Below, one piece after another: positions 7,451 through 16,583 of a stretch of DNA of 44,826 nt; the first letter of the stretch is position 1; the number at the start of each line of letters is the position of its first letter. Where the stretch lies: assembly GCF_004345265.1 (NCBI RefSeq), contig NZ_SLUM01000029.1:1-44826 (forward strand), read 5' to 3'. The notes under the pieces are model-generated. The model searched no databases. It saw only the letters and a list, made by a program, of their open reading frames with translations, and was not told the DNA's origin. Origin of the DNA: Allofournierella massiliensis (GTDB lineage: Bacteria > Bacillota > Clostridia > Oscillospirales > Ruminococcaceae). A program made the position numbers and the translations under genes.

Positions 7451-8092
7451 ATGTGGCAGGAACGGGAAAACAGCAGCGTGGGTTATAACGAGGAAATGTT
7501 TGGCGAACCCTCATCCCCTGTGCAGCAGGAGCCGGAACAGGAACCACCCCGCCCCCGTGCGGCGGCAGGCGATGCGCAGGCGTTGCTGGCCCGCCAGCTG
7601 GCTCCCGGCGAGCGGCTGCTCTGGTCCGGAAGCCCCAAAAAGCTGCATGGGCCCCGGGGCGCGGGCAAGCTGTTCGCGGTGTTTTTCCTGGGTTTTGCCT
7701 GCTTCTGGGAGCTGATGGCGCTTCAAACGCTGACAGCGGGCGCGGGTGTTTTCGGAATTGTGTTTCCGCTGTTCGGCATTCCGTTCATTCTGGTGGGCAT
7801 CAAGCTGCTGTTCCCGCAGGTGGGCGGCCCCAAACCGGAAGAGATCGTCTATGCGGTTACCGATCAGCGTGTTCTGGTGGTGACCCGAGGCCGGGTAAGC
7901 TCCTGGGAGCTGGATTCGGTTCAGGGCGTGGAAAAGCGCTATTATCCGGACGGGACCGGTGATCTGATCCTTTCCAATGGACAGGTGGAGACCTATTACC
8001 GCAATGGTCACACCCACCACAGGAATATCACGATGGAATTTTCCGGTCTGGCTGATGTGGACGCCGCAGAAGCGGCGCTGCGCAGCCGGTGA
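7451..8092 (+). CDS. Membrane protein with bacterial PH-like domain
   Basis: A 213-aa protein not assigned to a named family. Residues 1-45 are polar and proline/glutamate-rich. LAPGERLLWSGSPKK (about 52-66) resembles the opening of bacterial PH-like membrane proteins. Two hydrophobic helices (about 75-95 and 100-122) follow, then a beta-rich domain with YAVTDQRVLVVTRG, the usual strand signature of bPH domains. It is last in the trmK-nif3 operon, 18 nt after nif3 with an AAGGAGG site, and ends at the terminator at 8112-8142. Function unknown. Confidence 0.75.
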   Translation: MWQERENSSVGYNEEMFGEPSSPVQQEPEQEPPRPRAAAGDAQALLARQLAPGERLLWSGSPKKLHGPRGAGKLFAVFFLGFACFWELMALQTLTAGAGVFGIVFPLFGIPFILVGIKLLFPQVGGPKPEEIVYAVTDQRVLVVTRGRVSSWELDSVQGVEKRYYPDGTGDLILSNGQVETYYRNGHTHHRNITMEFSGLADVDAAEAALRSR

Positions 8093-8111
8093 ATCAAGTT
8101 GACTGCAAGCA

Positions 8112-8142
8112 GGCCGTGCCGCCCGGCACGGCCGCTTTTTTT
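8112..8142 (+). terminator. Rho-independent terminator closing the trmK operon
   Basis: A perfect 9-bp stem GGCCGTGCC / GGCACGGCC with loop GCCC, then a T-run. Confidence 0.9.
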
Positions 8143-8159
8143 ACAAAGAGGTGAGACCC

Positions 8160-9911
8160 ATGGCATTAGATGCCGCATTGCTGGCCCTCGCGGCCCGCGA
8201 ACTGAAACAAACCCTGCTGGACGCCAAGATCGACAAGATCTTCGAACCCACCCGGGACGAGGTGGTCATTACGCTGCGTACCCGGACCGATACCTTCAAG
8301 CTGCTGCTTTCCGCCCGCAGTGGTTCCGCCCGGGCCTGCCTGACCCAGGACACCTTTGAAAATCCGGCGGTTCCGCCCAGCTTCTGCATGCTGCTGCGCA
8401 AGCATCTGACCGGTGGCCGGCTGGTGGATCTGCGGGTGGAGCCGGGGGACCGGCTGGCCTTCTTTGAATTCCAGTGCACCAACGAGATGGGCGATCTGGT
8501 TCGCAACATTCTGGCGGTGGAGCTGATGGGCCGGTATTCCAACCTGGTGCTGGTGCAGGACGGCCGTATCATCGACGCTCTCAAGCGGGTGGATTTTGAG
8601 GATTCCCAGATCCGCCAGCTGCTGCCGGGCCTTGCATACACTCTGCCCCAGAAGCCCAACAAGCTGGATATGTTCGCGGTGAGCAGCGCCGGGCTGGTGG
8701 CTGCCGCCTGCCAGAAGGATCTGCCGGTGGCGGATGCGCTCATGCGCAGCTGCGCCGGCGTGGGGCCGGTGGTCTGCCGGGAGGCGGCCTTCCGGGCGTT
8801 GGGCGAAAGCGCGGCCCAGGCGGACATGCTCACCGAGAGCGAAAAGACCGCGCTGATTGCTGCCATCGACGGCATCAAGGCGGATTACGAGGCGGGCGGC
8901 AAGCCCTGCCTTGCCTGTGATGAGACCGGCAAGCCGGTGGAGTTCAGCTTTACCCCGCTGACTCAGTACGGCGAGCAGCGGCTGACCCATTACGACAGCT
9001 TCAGCACCATGCTGGAGGGCTACTACTCCACCAAGGACCGGGCCGAGCGGCTGCGCCAGAAGAGCAAGGATCTGGCCAAAACCGTGAAGAACCTGCATGA
9101 GCGGGCCATCCGCAAGCAGGCCGCCCGAAAAGAAGAACTGGCCCAGAGCGGCAAGGCCGACCAGCTGCGGCTGTACGGCGAGCTGCTGCAGGCAAACCTC
9201 TGGGCGGTGGACAAGGGCATGCGCAGCGTTCAGGTGCTGAACTACTACGATGGCCAGACCATCGAGATTCCGCTGGACGCCCGGCTGAACGGCGTGGGCA
9301 ACGCCCAGAAGTATTTCAAGGAATACAAGAAAAAGCAGACCGCCGCCAAGATGCTGAAAAAACTGCTGGAGGAAGGCGAGCGGGAGATCGAATATCTGGG
9401 CACCGTGCTCTATGAGGTGGAGACCGCCACCGGCGAGCAGGCGCTGGGCGAGATTCGCGCCGAGCTGAAAAGCCAGGGCTATCTGAAGTATTACAAGATC
9501 CGGGACAAAAAGCAGAAGCCGGCGGACTTCTATCGTTACCGCTCTTCGGACGGCTTCCTGATTCTGGTGGGCCGCAACAACCTGCAGAACGACAAGCTCA
9601 CCCTGCACACCGCCCGGGGCAAGGATCTCTGGTTCCATGTGAAGGATGCCCCCGGCAGCCATACCGTGGTGATGAGCGAAGGAAAGGACATCCCTCTCAC
9701 CACCCAGAACGAAGCGGCCATGCTGGCGGTGGTGCATTCCAGCCTGAACGGTGGCGCAAAGGTTGCGGTGGACTACACCGAGGTGCGCAACATCCGCAAG
9801 ACCGGCGATCTGAAGCCCGGCATGGTACTCTATGAAAAATACGAGACCGGCTATATTACCCCGGAGGCAGGCATCGAGGAGCGCCTGCGGGAACAGCCGG
9901 CGAAAAAGTGA
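8160..9911 (+). CDS. rqcH: Rqc2 homologue RqcH (NFACT family)
   Basis: Ribosome-associated quality control factor that binds stalled 50S subunits and recruits Ala-tRNA to add C-terminal alanine tails; formerly annotated as fibronectin-binding protein. At 583 aa it has the NFACT-N domain (1-260), helix-hairpin-helix (about 200-290), a charged coiled coil (about 290-430) and NFACT-R (about 450-560, with LWFHVKDAPGSHTVV). The ATG at 8160 is chosen because AGAGGTGAG sits about 6 nt upstream; a GTG at 8151 would overlap that site. The gene follows a terminator at once, so it has a promoter within the terminator region or depends on readthrough. RqcP is not in the window. Confidence 0.93.
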   Translation: MALDAALLALAARELKQTLLDAKIDKIFEPTRDEVVITLRTRTDTFKLLLSARSGSARACLTQDTFENPAVPPSFCMLLRKHLTGGRLVDLRVEPGDRLAFFEFQCTNEMGDLVRNILAVELMGRYSNLVLVQDGRIIDALKRVDFEDSQIRQLLPGLAYTLPQKPNKLDMFAVSSAGLVAAACQKDLPVADALMRSCAGVGPVVCREAAFRALGESAAQADMLTESEKTALIAAIDGIKADYEAGGKPCLACDETGKPVEFSFTPLTQYGEQRLTHYDSFSTMLEGYYSTKDRAERLRQKSKDLAKTVKNLHERAIRKQAARKEELAQSGKADQLRLYGELLQANLWAVDKGMRSVQVLNYYDGQTIEIPLDARLNGVGNAQKYFKEYKKKQTAAKMLKKLLEEGEREIEYLGTVLYEVETATGEQALGEIRAELKSQGYLKYYKIRDKKQKPADFYRYRSSDGFLILVGRNNLQNDKLTLHTARGKDLWFHVKDAPGSHTVVMSEGKDIPLTTQNEAAMLAVVHSSLNGGAKVAVDYTEVRNIRKTGDLKPGMVLYEKYETGYITPEAGIEERLREQPAKK

Positions 9912-9930
9912 TGCGAAGGAGGAATCAAGT

Positions 9931-10479
9931 ATGTATTGCAAACAGTGCGGCAGTTATCTGGAGCCGGATGCACTGACCTGCCCGGTGTGCGGTGCGCCCG
10001 CGCCGGAACCGGCACAGCCAGAAGAACCGGTCGGCCAGCCGATCGAGAGGACGGAACATCCTTCCGGCGCACCGGAACAGCACAGTGCCTCCTGGGAATT
10101 TGGTGCCGGGGTAACCGGCGGCCCGGCAACGCCTCCGCCTCCGCCGACGTACGGCGAGCCCTGCTACCAGCGCCCGGCCCCGCCTGCGCCGGATCCCGAC
10201 GTCGACGAACCGGAAGCGCCGGTGAAAACGCTGGAGTGGCTGTGGAGCCTGATTCTTACCGCGATTCCCATTGTGAATCTGGTGGTGCTGTTGATCTGGA
10301 GCTTCGGCACCGGTACCAGCACCAGTAAACGCAACTGGGCCAGGGCCAAACTGATTCTGGTGGCTGTGAGCACGGTGCTCAGTGTGATTGCGATCATTGT
10401 TCTGCTGGGAGTGATGTTTTACGCCACTGGTCACAGCCACGCATTTGGCTACAGCTACGGGCCTTACTATTACTATTGA
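9931..10479 (+). CDS. Zinc-ribbon membrane protein
   Basis: A 182-aa protein. The N-terminal zinc ribbon is CKQCG-x9-CPVCG (residues 3-21), followed by a proline/glutamate-rich low-complexity linker (about 22-95). Two hydrophobic helices (about 105-127 and 140-167) are separated by a short basic loop, and the glycine/tyrosine-rich tail ends in a run of tyrosines. The layout is that of zinc-ribbon-anchored membrane proteins of unknown role common in Clostridia. AAGGAGG precedes the start, 19 nt after rqcH, so the two are probably cotranscribed. Confidence 0.8.
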   Translation: MYCKQCGSYLEPDALTCPVCGAPAPEPAQPEEPVGQPIERTEHPSGAPEQHSASWEFGAGVTGGPATPPPPPTYGEPCYQRPAPPAPDPDVDEPEAPVKTLEWLWSLILTAIPIVNLVVLLIWSFGTGTSTSKRNWARAKLILVAVSTVLSVIAIIVLLGVMFYATGHSHAFGYSYGPYYYY

Positions 10480-10486
10480 TGTATCG

Positions 10487-10528
10487 ATGCCCCGGAGCGG
10501 GGAGAAAACGCCTGCTCCGGGGGCATTC
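10487..10528 (+). terminator. GC-rich hairpin, possible terminator
   Basis: GATGCCCCGGAGC (10487-10499) pairs with the GCTCCGGGGGCATTC region around 10514-10528. It lies just after the zinc-ribbon membrane protein gene. No T-run follows, so it may be a weak terminator or an mRNA 3' stabiliser. Confidence 0.45.
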
Positions 10529-10581
10529 GCCTTCTGAAAAGCGGCAGGGGAACGGCTATGGTAAAACGCGTTTGGCATATA

Positions 10582-10654
10582 GCCGAAAAACTTTTGAAAA
10601 ATTTTATTTTTTTTACAAAAAGCCCTTGCAACCGGCGAATCCATGTGCTACAAT
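10582..10654 (+). promoter_or_regulatory. Strong S10-operon promoter with UP-like element
   Basis: TTGCAA (10626-10631), 17-nt spacer, TACAAT (10649-10654). Just upstream, 10586-10617 is almost pure A/T with phased A- and T-tracts, as in UP elements that bind the RNA polymerase alpha subunit. Transcription should start near 10661. Confidence 0.75.
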
Positions 10655-10660
10655 AAGTCT

Positions 10661-10978
10661 CGGCTGCAAATGGCTTGTGTACCAAGCTGCGCAAGCCATG
10701 ATATGCGTTGATGCGGGAGGTTGCCGTCACACGACGGGTTTTTCCGCGGAGTATGTCCGATCTAGAACCGGGCGAAAGAATTACTGAGAGCAAAGGGATA
10801 CGTACACTGTCGCATTCTGCGCGGCGTACCAATGTCCAACACAATTTGCCGAAGTGTGTCCGGGGGAACTGCCAAGCGGTTCACCGGCTTTTATCGTGCC
10901 AAATTGTGAAACACCCGGCGCTGTGTTCAGTAGTTGATCGGCCGCCTAGGCACCAAATAATTACAGGAGGCGACGAAA
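10661..10978 (+). promoter_or_regulatory. Structured leader of the S10 operon
   Basis: A 318-nt untranslated leader without an obvious ORF but with strong helices. Stem 1: 10670-10677/10692-10699 (8 bp). Stem 2: 10713-10718/10742-10747 enclosing 10724-10728/10733-10737 with loop ACAC. Stem 3: 10840-10848/10900-10908 (9 bp) enclosing 10860-10863/10884-10887 and 10866-10872/10876-10882. The rpsJ ribosome site lies after all of them. Likely role: binding of a ribosomal protein (L4 is the S10-operon regulator in enterobacteria) or attenuation. The fold is read by eye. Confidence 0.6.
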
Positions 10979-11290
10979 ATGGCAGTCAAAGAGAAAATCA
11001 GAATTCGTTTGCAGAGCTACGATCATCAGCTGATCGACGGTGCTGCTGAGAAGATTGTGGAGACCGCTAAGCGCACCGGCGCTCGCGTGTCCGGCCCCAT
11101 CCCTCTGCCCACCGACAAGGAAGTGGTCACCATTCTGCGTGCTGTTCACAAGTACAAGGACAGCCGTGAGCAGTTCGAGACCCGCACCCACAAGCGTCTG
11201 ATCGACATTCTGAAGCCGTCCAACAAGACGGTTGAGGCTCTCATGAGCCTGCAGCTCCCCGCTGGCGTAGACATCGAGATCAAGCTGTAA
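10979..11290 (+). CDS. rpsJ: 30S ribosomal protein S10
   Basis: A 103-aa protein of the 30S head that also pairs with NusB in transcription antitermination. The family signature THKRLIDIL is at about residues 57-65, and length and sequence are standard. It is the first gene of the operon, with an ACAGGAGGCG ribosome site downstream of the structured leader. Codon use is strongly biased, as in all following ribosomal genes. Confidence 0.98.
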   Translation: MAVKEKIRIRLQSYDHQLIDGAAEKIVETAKRTGARVSGPIPLPTDKEVVTILRAVHKYKDSREQFETRTHKRLIDILKPSNKTVEALMSLQLPAGVDIEIKL

Positions 11291-11448
11291 GCTTACATTT
11301 AAACAGGTAAGGGCGGCCGCTCTGGTGCCGCCAACTGCCGGATTCAATGAAGGCAACATCGATCGAAATGCTATCCAAACGGAGAGGTCATGTTGGCATC
11401 CAAGTTACTCACGATGTCAACCAATAACCTTATAGGAGGAAAAGAAAA
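11291..11448 (+). promoter_or_regulatory. rpsJ-rplC spacer with hairpin and overlapping small ORF
   Basis: This 158-nt spacer holds a GGCGGC/GCCGCC hairpin near 11310-11335. It also holds a 31-codon ORF (11390-11485) with its own GGAGAGG site; the ORF spans the rplC ribosome site and ends 37 nt inside rplC in another frame. Translation of this ORF could couple to rplC; it may equally be chance. Confidence 0.3.
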
Positions 11449-12081
11449 ATGCAAAAAGGTATCATCGGCAAAAAGCTGGGCATGACTCAACTGTTCGATG
11501 AGAACGGCAAGGTCGTTCCCGTAACCGTCATCGAGGCTGGTCCCTGCACCGTAGTGCAGAAGAAGACCGTTGAGAGCGACGGCTATCAGGCAGTTCAGCT
11601 GGGCTTCGGCGAAGTTTCCGCCAAGCGCGTAAACAAGCCCGCCAAGGGCCACTTCGCCAAGGCGGACGTTGCTCCCAAGAAGACCCTGCGTGAGTTCCGC
11701 CTGGCGGATATCAGCGCCATGAACGTGGGCGATATCCTGAAGGCCGACGTGTTCGCTGCTGGCGACCACATCGACGTAGTTGGCGTAAGCAAAGGTAAGG
11801 GCTACGCCGGCACCATCAAGCGCTGGAACGGCCATCGCCTGCGCGAGAGCCACGGCACCGGCCCCGTTGCCCGTCATGCGGGTTCCATGGGCGCCTGCTC
11901 CACTCCCAGCCGCGTATTCAAGGGCAAGAAGCTGCCCGGCCACCTGGGCGCCGAGCGGGTTACCATCCAGAACCTGACCGTCGTCAAGGTAGACGCCGAA
12001 AATAATCTGATCGCTATCAAAGGCGCTGTTCCCGGCCCCAAGGGCGCTGTGGTTTGCATCAGCGATAGCGTGAAGGCGTAA
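11449..12081 (+). CDS. rplC: 50S ribosomal protein L3
   Basis: A 210-aa early assembly protein of the 50S subunit whose long loop reaches towards the peptidyl transferase centre. [16 protein letters not shown] is the typical N terminus, and the loop carries [17 protein letters not shown] (about residues 144-160). The ATG has a TAGGAGG site. The next gene, rplD, starts 14 nt later. The loop sequence is of the clostridial type. Confidence 0.98.
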   Translation: MQKGIIGKKLGMTQLFDENGKVVPVTVIEAGPCTVVQKKTVESDGYQAVQLGFGEVSAKRVNKPAKGHFAKADVAPKKTLREFRLADISAMNVGDILKADVFAAGDHIDVVGVSKGKGYAGTIKRWNGHRLRESHGTGPVARHAGSMGACSTPSRVFKGKKLPGHLGAERVTIQNLTVVKVDAENNLIAIKGAVPGPKGAVVCISDSVKA

Positions 12082-12095
12082 GGAGGGAAAGCACA

Positions 12096-12719
12096 ATGGC
12101 ACAATTTGACGTTTTGGATATGAACGGCAAGAAAGTTTCCACCGTAGAGCTTTCCGACGCCGTGTTCGGTATCACCCCCAACGAGAAGGCTGTGCACGCC
12201 GCTGTGGTCAACTTCCTGGCCAACCAGCGTCAGGGCACTCAGAGCACCAAGACCCGCAGCGAGGTTCGCGGCGGCGGCCGTAAGCCCTGGCGTCAGAAGG
12301 GCACCGGTCATGCCCGTCAGGGTTCCATCCGCGCTCCCCAGTGGACTCACGGTGGCGTTGCTCTGGGCCCCAAGCCCCGCGATTACAGCTACCGCATCAA
12401 CCGCAAGGTGAAGCGTCTGGCCATCCTGAGCGCCCTGAGCGCCAAGGCTGCTGCCGGCGACATGATCCTGGTCGACAACCTGAGCGTTGCCGAGTACAAG
12501 ACCAAGACCGTGGTCAACATGCTGAACGCCCTGGGCGTTAGCAAGAAGGCCCTGATCGTTACCCCCGAGGTTGAGGCCAAGCTCGTGAAGAGCGCCGCCA
12601 ACATCCCCGGCGTGGTTACCACCGTGGCTACCAGCGTGAACACCTACGACGTTGTGAACGCCGACAAGTTCATCCTGAGCGTAGACGCGGCCAAGAAACT
12701 TGAGGAGGTTCTGGGCTAA
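12096..12719 (+). CDS. rplD: 50S ribosomal protein L4
   Basis: A 207-aa protein whose loop lines the narrow part of the exit tunnel; the loop motif RGGGRKPWRQKGTGHARQG is at about residues 53-71, the region where macrolide-resistance changes occur in other bacteria. In enterobacteria L4 represses its own operon through the S10 leader. Its stop codon overlaps the rplW start by one base (TAATG), which gives coupled translation. Confidence 0.98.
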   Translation: MAQFDVLDMNGKKVSTVELSDAVFGITPNEKAVHAAVVNFLANQRQGTQSTKTRSEVRGGGRKPWRQKGTGHARQGSIRAPQWTHGGVALGPKPRDYSYRINRKVKRLAILSALSAKAAAGDMILVDNLSVAEYKTKTVVNMLNALGVSKKALIVTPEVEAKLVKSAANIPGVVTTVATSVNTYDVVNADKFILSVDAAKKLEEVLG

Positions 12720-13012
12720 TGAAAACTGCACAAGACATCATCCTGGCTCCTGTCATTACCGAGAACTCTATGGCGGGCATTGCTTCCAAGAAGTACACCT
12801 TCAAGGTTGCCACCGATGCCAACAAGGTAGAGATCGCTAAGGCCGTTGAGAAGCTGTTCGGCGTCCAGGTCGAGAAGGTTAACACCATCAACGTGCGCGG
12901 CCGTTACCGCCGCCAGGGCATGCACGGCGGTTACACCGCCGCCAAGAAGAAGGCTGTTGTTACCCTGAAAGAGGGCAGCAAGGGCATCGAGTTCTTCGAG
13001 AGCATGGTATAA
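12719..13012 (+). CDS. rplW: 50S ribosomal protein L23
   Basis: A 97-aa protein at the tunnel exit where trigger factor and SRP dock. MKTAQDIILAPVITENS is a typical N terminus, and the later segment VNTINVRGRYRRQG matches the family signature. It shares one base with rplD and has its ribosome site (TTGAGGAGG) inside rplD. Confidence 0.97.
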   Translation: MKTAQDIILAPVITENSMAGIASKKYTFKVATDANKVEIAKAVEKLFGVQVEKVNTINVRGRYRRQGMHGGYTAAKKKAVVTLKEGSKGIEFFESMV

Positions 13013-13076
13013 GAAACCGCTTAAAGCAGTTTCTTTCAAGAGCCCGAGCAGGGCTCATGTATGGGGATATGACCCC
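13011..13076 (+). promoter_or_regulatory. Three-hairpin spacer between rplW and rplB
   Basis: Three consecutive stems lie in 66 nt: AAGAAAC/GTTTCTT (13011-13017/13029-13035, extended by an inner GC pair), GAGCCC/GGGCTC (13040-13045/13051-13056) and GGGG/CCCC (13063-13066/13073-13076). No T-run follows, so this is not a standard terminator. Processing, stability or protein binding are possible roles. Confidence 0.45.
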
Positions 13077-13110
13077 GATAACAATTCATAAGTAACAAAG
13101 GAGAATAGCA

Positions 13111-13941
13111 ATGGCTATCAAGAAGTATAAGCCGACTACCCCGGGCCGCCGCGGTATGACTGTTACTGACTACAGCGTGCTGAGCAAAGTGGCCCCCGAG
13201 CGTAGCCTGCTGGAGCCCATGAAGAAGGCTTCCGGCCGCAACAACACCGGCCGCATCACCGTTCGCCATCACGGCGGCGGCAATCGCACCAAGTACCGTG
13301 TGATCGATTTCAAGCGCAACAAGTTTGATGTTCCCGCTACTGTAAAGACCCTGGAGTACGATCCCAACCGTTCTGCTCACATCGCTCTGGTTCAGTACGA
13401 GGACGGCGAGAAGCGTTACATCCTGGCTCCCGAAGGCCTGAAGGTTGGCGATGTGATCATGGCTGGCCCCAATGCCGACATCAAGCCCGGCAACGCTCTG
13501 CCCTTCGCCAACATCCCTGTTGGTACCATCATCCACAACATCGAGCTGTACCCCGGTAAGGGCGGCCAGCTGGTGCGCAGCGCCGGCAACATGGCTCAGC
13601 TGATGGCGAAAGAGAACGGCTACGCTCTGGTTCGTCTGCCCTCCGGCGAGATGCGCAACATCCCTCTGAACTGCATCGCTACCATCGGCCAGGTTGGCAA
13701 CGTGGATCACGAGAACGTGAACATCGGTAAGGCCGGCCGCAAGCGCCACATGGGTTGGCGTCCCACCGTTCGCGGTTCTGTTATGAACCCCTGCGATCAC
13801 CCCCACGGTGGTGGTGAGGGCAAGAGCCCCGTTGGCCGTCCCGGCCCTGTTACCCCCTGGGGCAAGCCTGCTATGGGTTACAAGACCCGCAAGCATCACA
13901 ACCGCTCTGACAAGTTCATTGTCAAGCGCGCGAACGGTTAA
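13111..13941 (+). CDS. rplB: 50S ribosomal protein L2
   Basis: A 276-aa core 50S protein needed for subunit joining and peptidyl transfer. It has the standard two domains and the hallmark [13 protein letters not shown] (about residues 223-235) holding the catalytic-centre histidine; the cysteine replaces the commoner valine. The ATG has an AAAGGAG site after the 98-nt hairpin-rich spacer. Confidence 0.98.
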   Translation: MAIKKYKPTTPGRRGMTVTDYSVLSKVAPERSLLEPMKKASGRNNTGRITVRHHGGGNRTKYRVIDFKRNKFDVPATVKTLEYDPNRSAHIALVQYEDGEKRYILAPEGLKVGDVIMAGPNADIKPGNALPFANIPVGTIIHNIELYPGKGGQLVRSAGNMAQLMAKENGYALVRLPSGEMRNIPLNCIATIGQVGNVDHENVNIGKAGRKRHMGWRPTVRGSVMNPCDHPHGGGEGKSPVGRPGPVTPWGKPAMGYKTRKHHNRSDKFIVKRANG

Positions 13942-13956
13942 GAGAGGAGAACGAAC

Positions 13957-14229
13957 ATGGGTAGAAGTGTTAAGAAGGGACCTTATGTCCTGCCTGTTCT
14001 GCTGAAGCGCGTTCAGGAGATGAATGCCGCCGGTGAGAAGCGGGTTCTGAAGACCTGGAGCCGCTCCTCCACCATTTTCCCTGATTTTGTCGGTCACACC
14101 TTCGCGGTGCACGACGGCCGCAAGCATGTGCCTGTGTATGTAACTGAGGATATGGTTGGTCACAAGCTGGGCGAGTTCGCCCCCACCCGTACCTTCAAGG
14201 GCCATGCCGGCTCCAAGACCGGTAAGTAA
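13957..14229 (+). CDS. rpsS: 30S ribosomal protein S19
   Basis: A 90-aa protein of the 30S head that forms a complex with S13 and contacts tRNA. It begins [10 protein letters not shown] and carries the family block [26 protein letters not shown] precedes the ATG, and the spacing of 15 nt from rplB places it in the same operon. Confidence 0.98.
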   Translation: MGRSVKKGPYVLPVLLKRVQEMNAAGEKRVLKTWSRSSTIFPDFVGHTFAVHDGRKHVPVYVTEDMVGHKLGEFAPTRTFKGHAGSKTGK

Positions 14230-14249
14230 TTAAAAGGAGGAGTAAAGCA

Positions 14250-14585
14250 ATGGAAGCTAGGGCACATCTTAGATACGCCCGCATCAGCCCCCGGAAGGTT
14301 TCGGTTGTTCTGGATCTGATCCGCAACCAGCCTCTGGATAAGGCGCTGGCGATTCTGCAGTACACCCCGAAGGCCGCTTGCGAGCCCCTTCTGAAACTGG
14401 TGAAGTCTGCTGCCGCGAACGCGGAGAACAACCACAACATGGACAAGAACAGCCTGTATGTGGCCGAGTGCTTTGTTACCCCCGGCCCCACCCTGAAGCG
14501 CATCCGTCCCCGCGCCCAGGGCCGCGCTTACCGTGTGCTGAAGCGCACCAGCCATGTGACCGTGGTTCTGAAAGAGAAAGAGTAA
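14250..14585 (+). CDS. rplV: 50S ribosomal protein L22
   Basis: A 111-aa protein whose extended beta-hairpin lines the exit tunnel, near the macrolide site. The family segment [17 protein letters not shown] is at about residues 85-101. AAAGGAGG precedes the start; rpsC follows after 13 nt. Confidence 0.97.
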   Translation: MEARAHLRYARISPRKVSVVLDLIRNQPLDKALAILQYTPKAACEPLLKLVKSAAANAENNHNMDKNSLYVAECFVTPGPTLKRIRPRAQGRAYRVLKRTSHVTVVLKEKE

Positions 14586-14598
14586 GGAGGTAAACACA

Positions 14599-15285
14599 AT
14601 GGGCCAGAAAGTCAATCCCCACGGCATTCGCGTGGGTGTAATCAAAGATTGGGACAGCCGCTGGTTTACTTCCAAGAAGGAATTCGGCGACACCCTGGTC
14701 GAGGACTACAAGATCCGTAAGACCCTGAAGAAGCAGCTCTTCGGCGCGGGTATCCCCAAGATCGAAATCGAGCGCACCGTGGACAATCAGTCCGGCGCTC
14801 CCAAGCTGAAGGTCAACATCTTCTGCGCCAAGCCCGGTATGGTTATCGGCAAGGGCGGCAGCGAGATCACCAAGCTGCAGGAGCAGCTGGCTAAGATGAC
14901 CGGCAAGGCCGTCAACGTGAACATCGTTGAGGTCAAGAACATGGACACCAACGCTCAGCTGGTAGCTGAGAACATCGCTTCCCAGCTGGAGCGCCGCATC
15001 GGCTTCCGCCGTGCGATGAAGCAGTGCATGGGCCGTGCGATGCAGCGTGGCGCCAAGGGCATCAAGACCCAGGTTTCCGGCCGTCTGGGCGGCGCGGACA
15101 TCGCCCGCACCGAGAGCTACCACGAGGGCACCATTCCCCTGCAGACCCTGCGCGCCGACATCGACTACGGCTTCGCTGAGGCTGCTACCACCTACGGCCG
15201 CATCGGCGTTAAGGTGTGGATCTACAAGGGTGAGGTTCTGAAGGGTTCCAAGCCCGCATCCCGTAAAGAAGGAGGCAACAAGTAA
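14599..15285 (+). CDS. rpsC: 30S ribosomal protein S3
   Basis: A 228-aa protein at the mRNA entry site with helicase-related activity. The N-terminal domain starts [12 protein letters not shown], the KH domain has VIGKGGSEI (about residues 82-90), and the C-terminal domain follows. It overlaps rplP by one base (TAATG). The rplP ribosome site (GAAGGAGGC) lies within the rpsC 3' end. Confidence 0.98.
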   Translation: MGQKVNPHGIRVGVIKDWDSRWFTSKKEFGDTLVEDYKIRKTLKKQLFGAGIPKIEIERTVDNQSGAPKLKVNIFCAKPGMVIGKGGSEITKLQEQLAKMTGKAVNVNIVEVKNMDTNAQLVAENIASQLERRIGFRRAMKQCMGRAMQRGAKGIKTQVSGRLGGADIARTESYHEGTIPLQTLRADIDYGFAEAATTYGRIGVKVWIYKGEVLKGSKPASRKEGGNK

Positions 15286-15722
15286 TGTTACTGCCTAAGC
15301 GCGTCAAATACCGCCGTGTGCATCGTGGTCGTATGACCGGTAAAGCCATGCGCGGCAACACTGTTAACCAGGGCCAGTATGGTCTTGTTGCTCTGGAGCC
15401 CGGCTGGATCGACTCCCGTCAGATCGAGGCCGCCCGTATCGCCATGACCCGTTACATCAAGCGTGGCGGTAAGGTTTGGATCAAGATCTTCCCCGATAAG
15501 CCCGTTACCGAGAAGCCCGCTGAGACCCGAATGGGTTCCGGTAAAGGTTCTCCCGAGTACTGGGTGGCTGTTGTGAAGCCCGGCCGCGTGCTGTTCGAGC
15601 TGGCCGACGTGAACGAGGAAGTCGCTCGTGAGGCCCTGCGTCTGGCCATGCACAAACTGCCTGTTAAGTGCAAGTTCGCCAAGCGCGAAGAGAATGTAGT
15701 AGAGGAGGGTGGCAACGCATGA
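15285..15722 (+). CDS. rplP: 50S ribosomal protein L16
   Basis: A 145-aa protein that helps position A- and P-site tRNA. It has the N terminus [11 protein letters not shown] and the signature [19 protein letters not shown] (about residues 81-99). Its stop codon overlaps the rpmC start (ATGA). Length and sequence are normal. Confidence 0.98.
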   Translation: MLLPKRVKYRRVHRGRMTGKAMRGNTVNQGQYGLVALEPGWIDSRQIEAARIAMTRYIKRGGKVWIKIFPDKPVTEKPAETRMGSGKGSPEYWVAVVKPGRVLFELADVNEEVAREALRLAMHKLPVKCKFAKREENVVEEGGNA

Positions 15723-15904
15723 AAGCTGCAGAACTGCGCGGTATGTCCGCTGCTGACCTGAATAAGAAGCTGGCCGAGCTGAAGGAAGAGCTGTTCAACC
15801 TGCGTTTTCAGCACGCCATCAACCAGCTGGAGAACCCCGGCCGCATTGAGACCGTTAAGCGCGACATCGCTCGTGTGCTGACTGTCCTGGCTGAGAAAGC
15901 GTAA
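15719..15904 (+). CDS. rpmC: 50S ribosomal protein L29
   Basis: A 61-aa two-helix protein at the tunnel exit next to L23. It starts [10 protein letters not shown] and has the typical [11 protein letters not shown]. The start at 15719 is supported by GAGGAGGG upstream and the ATGA overlap with rplP; a start further upstream would lie deep inside rplP. Confidence 0.96.
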   Translation: MKAAELRGMSAADLNKKLAELKEELFNLRFQHAINQLENPGRIETVKRDIARVLTVLAEKA

Positions 15905-15917
15905 AGGAGGTTAAACG

Positions 15918-16172
15918 ATGGAACGCAATTTGAGAAAGACCCGTGTGGGCACCGTTGTGTCCGACAAGATGGATAAGACCATCGTGGTTGCCGTGAAAGA
16001 CAGCGTGCAGCACCCCCTTTACAAGAAGATCCTGAAGCGCACTGTTAAGTTCAAAGCCCACGACGAAAACAACGAGTGCGGCATTGGCGACCGTGTAATG
16101 ATCATGGAGACCCGCCCCCTGTCCAAGGACAAGCGCTGGCGCATGGTCAAAATCGTAGAGAAGGCGAAGTAA
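15918..16172 (+). CDS. rpsQ: 30S ribosomal protein S17
   Basis: An 84-aa OB-fold protein, an early binder of 16S r[21 protein letters not shown] lies near the N terminus, with [18 protein letters not shown] in the second half. AAAGGAGG precedes the start. Confidence 0.97.
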   Translation: MERNLRKTRVGTVVSDKMDKTIVVAVKDSVQHPLYKKILKRTVKFKAHDENNECGIGDRVMIMETRPLSKDKRWRMVKIVEKAK

Positions 16173-16201
16173 GCCTGGTACTTTGAAAGGAGGATCTGGC
16201 A

Positions 16202-16570
16202 ATGGTTCAGATGCAAACTTATCTCAAAGTGGCCGACAACACCGGTGCCAAAGAGTTAATGTGCATTCGTGTGCTGGGCGGCTCCCGCAAGAGATACGCT
16301 AACATCGGTGACGTTGTGGTTGCTTCTGTTAAGAAGGCAGCTCCCGGCGGCACTGTGAAAAAGGGCGACGTGGTCAAGGCTGTGATCGTTCGCAGCAAGC
16401 AGGGCCTGCGTCGTGAGGACGGCAGCTACATCCGTTTCGACGAGAACGCTGCGGTCATCATCCGTGAAGACAAGAACCCGAGAGGCACCCGTATCTTTGG
16501 ACCCGTTGCTCGCGAGCTGCGCGAGAGCGGCTACCTGAAGATCTTGAGCCTGGCTCCGGAATCGCTGTAA
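16202..16570 (+). CDS. rplN: 50S ribosomal protein L14
   Basis: A 122-aa beta-barrel protein that forms an intersubunit bridge and is the binding site of the silencing factor RsfS. The typical N terminus [18 protein letters not shown] is present, as are the family block [20 protein letters not shown] and the C-terminal [17 protein letters not shown] precedes the start. Confidence 0.98.
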   Translation: MVQMQTYLKVADNTGAKELMCIRVLGGSRKRYANIGDVVVASVKKAAPGGTVKKGDVVKAVIVRSKQGLRREDGSYIRFDENAAVIIREDKNPRGTRIFGPVARELRESGYLKILSLAPESL

Positions 16571-16583
16571 GGAGGTTTTAAGA

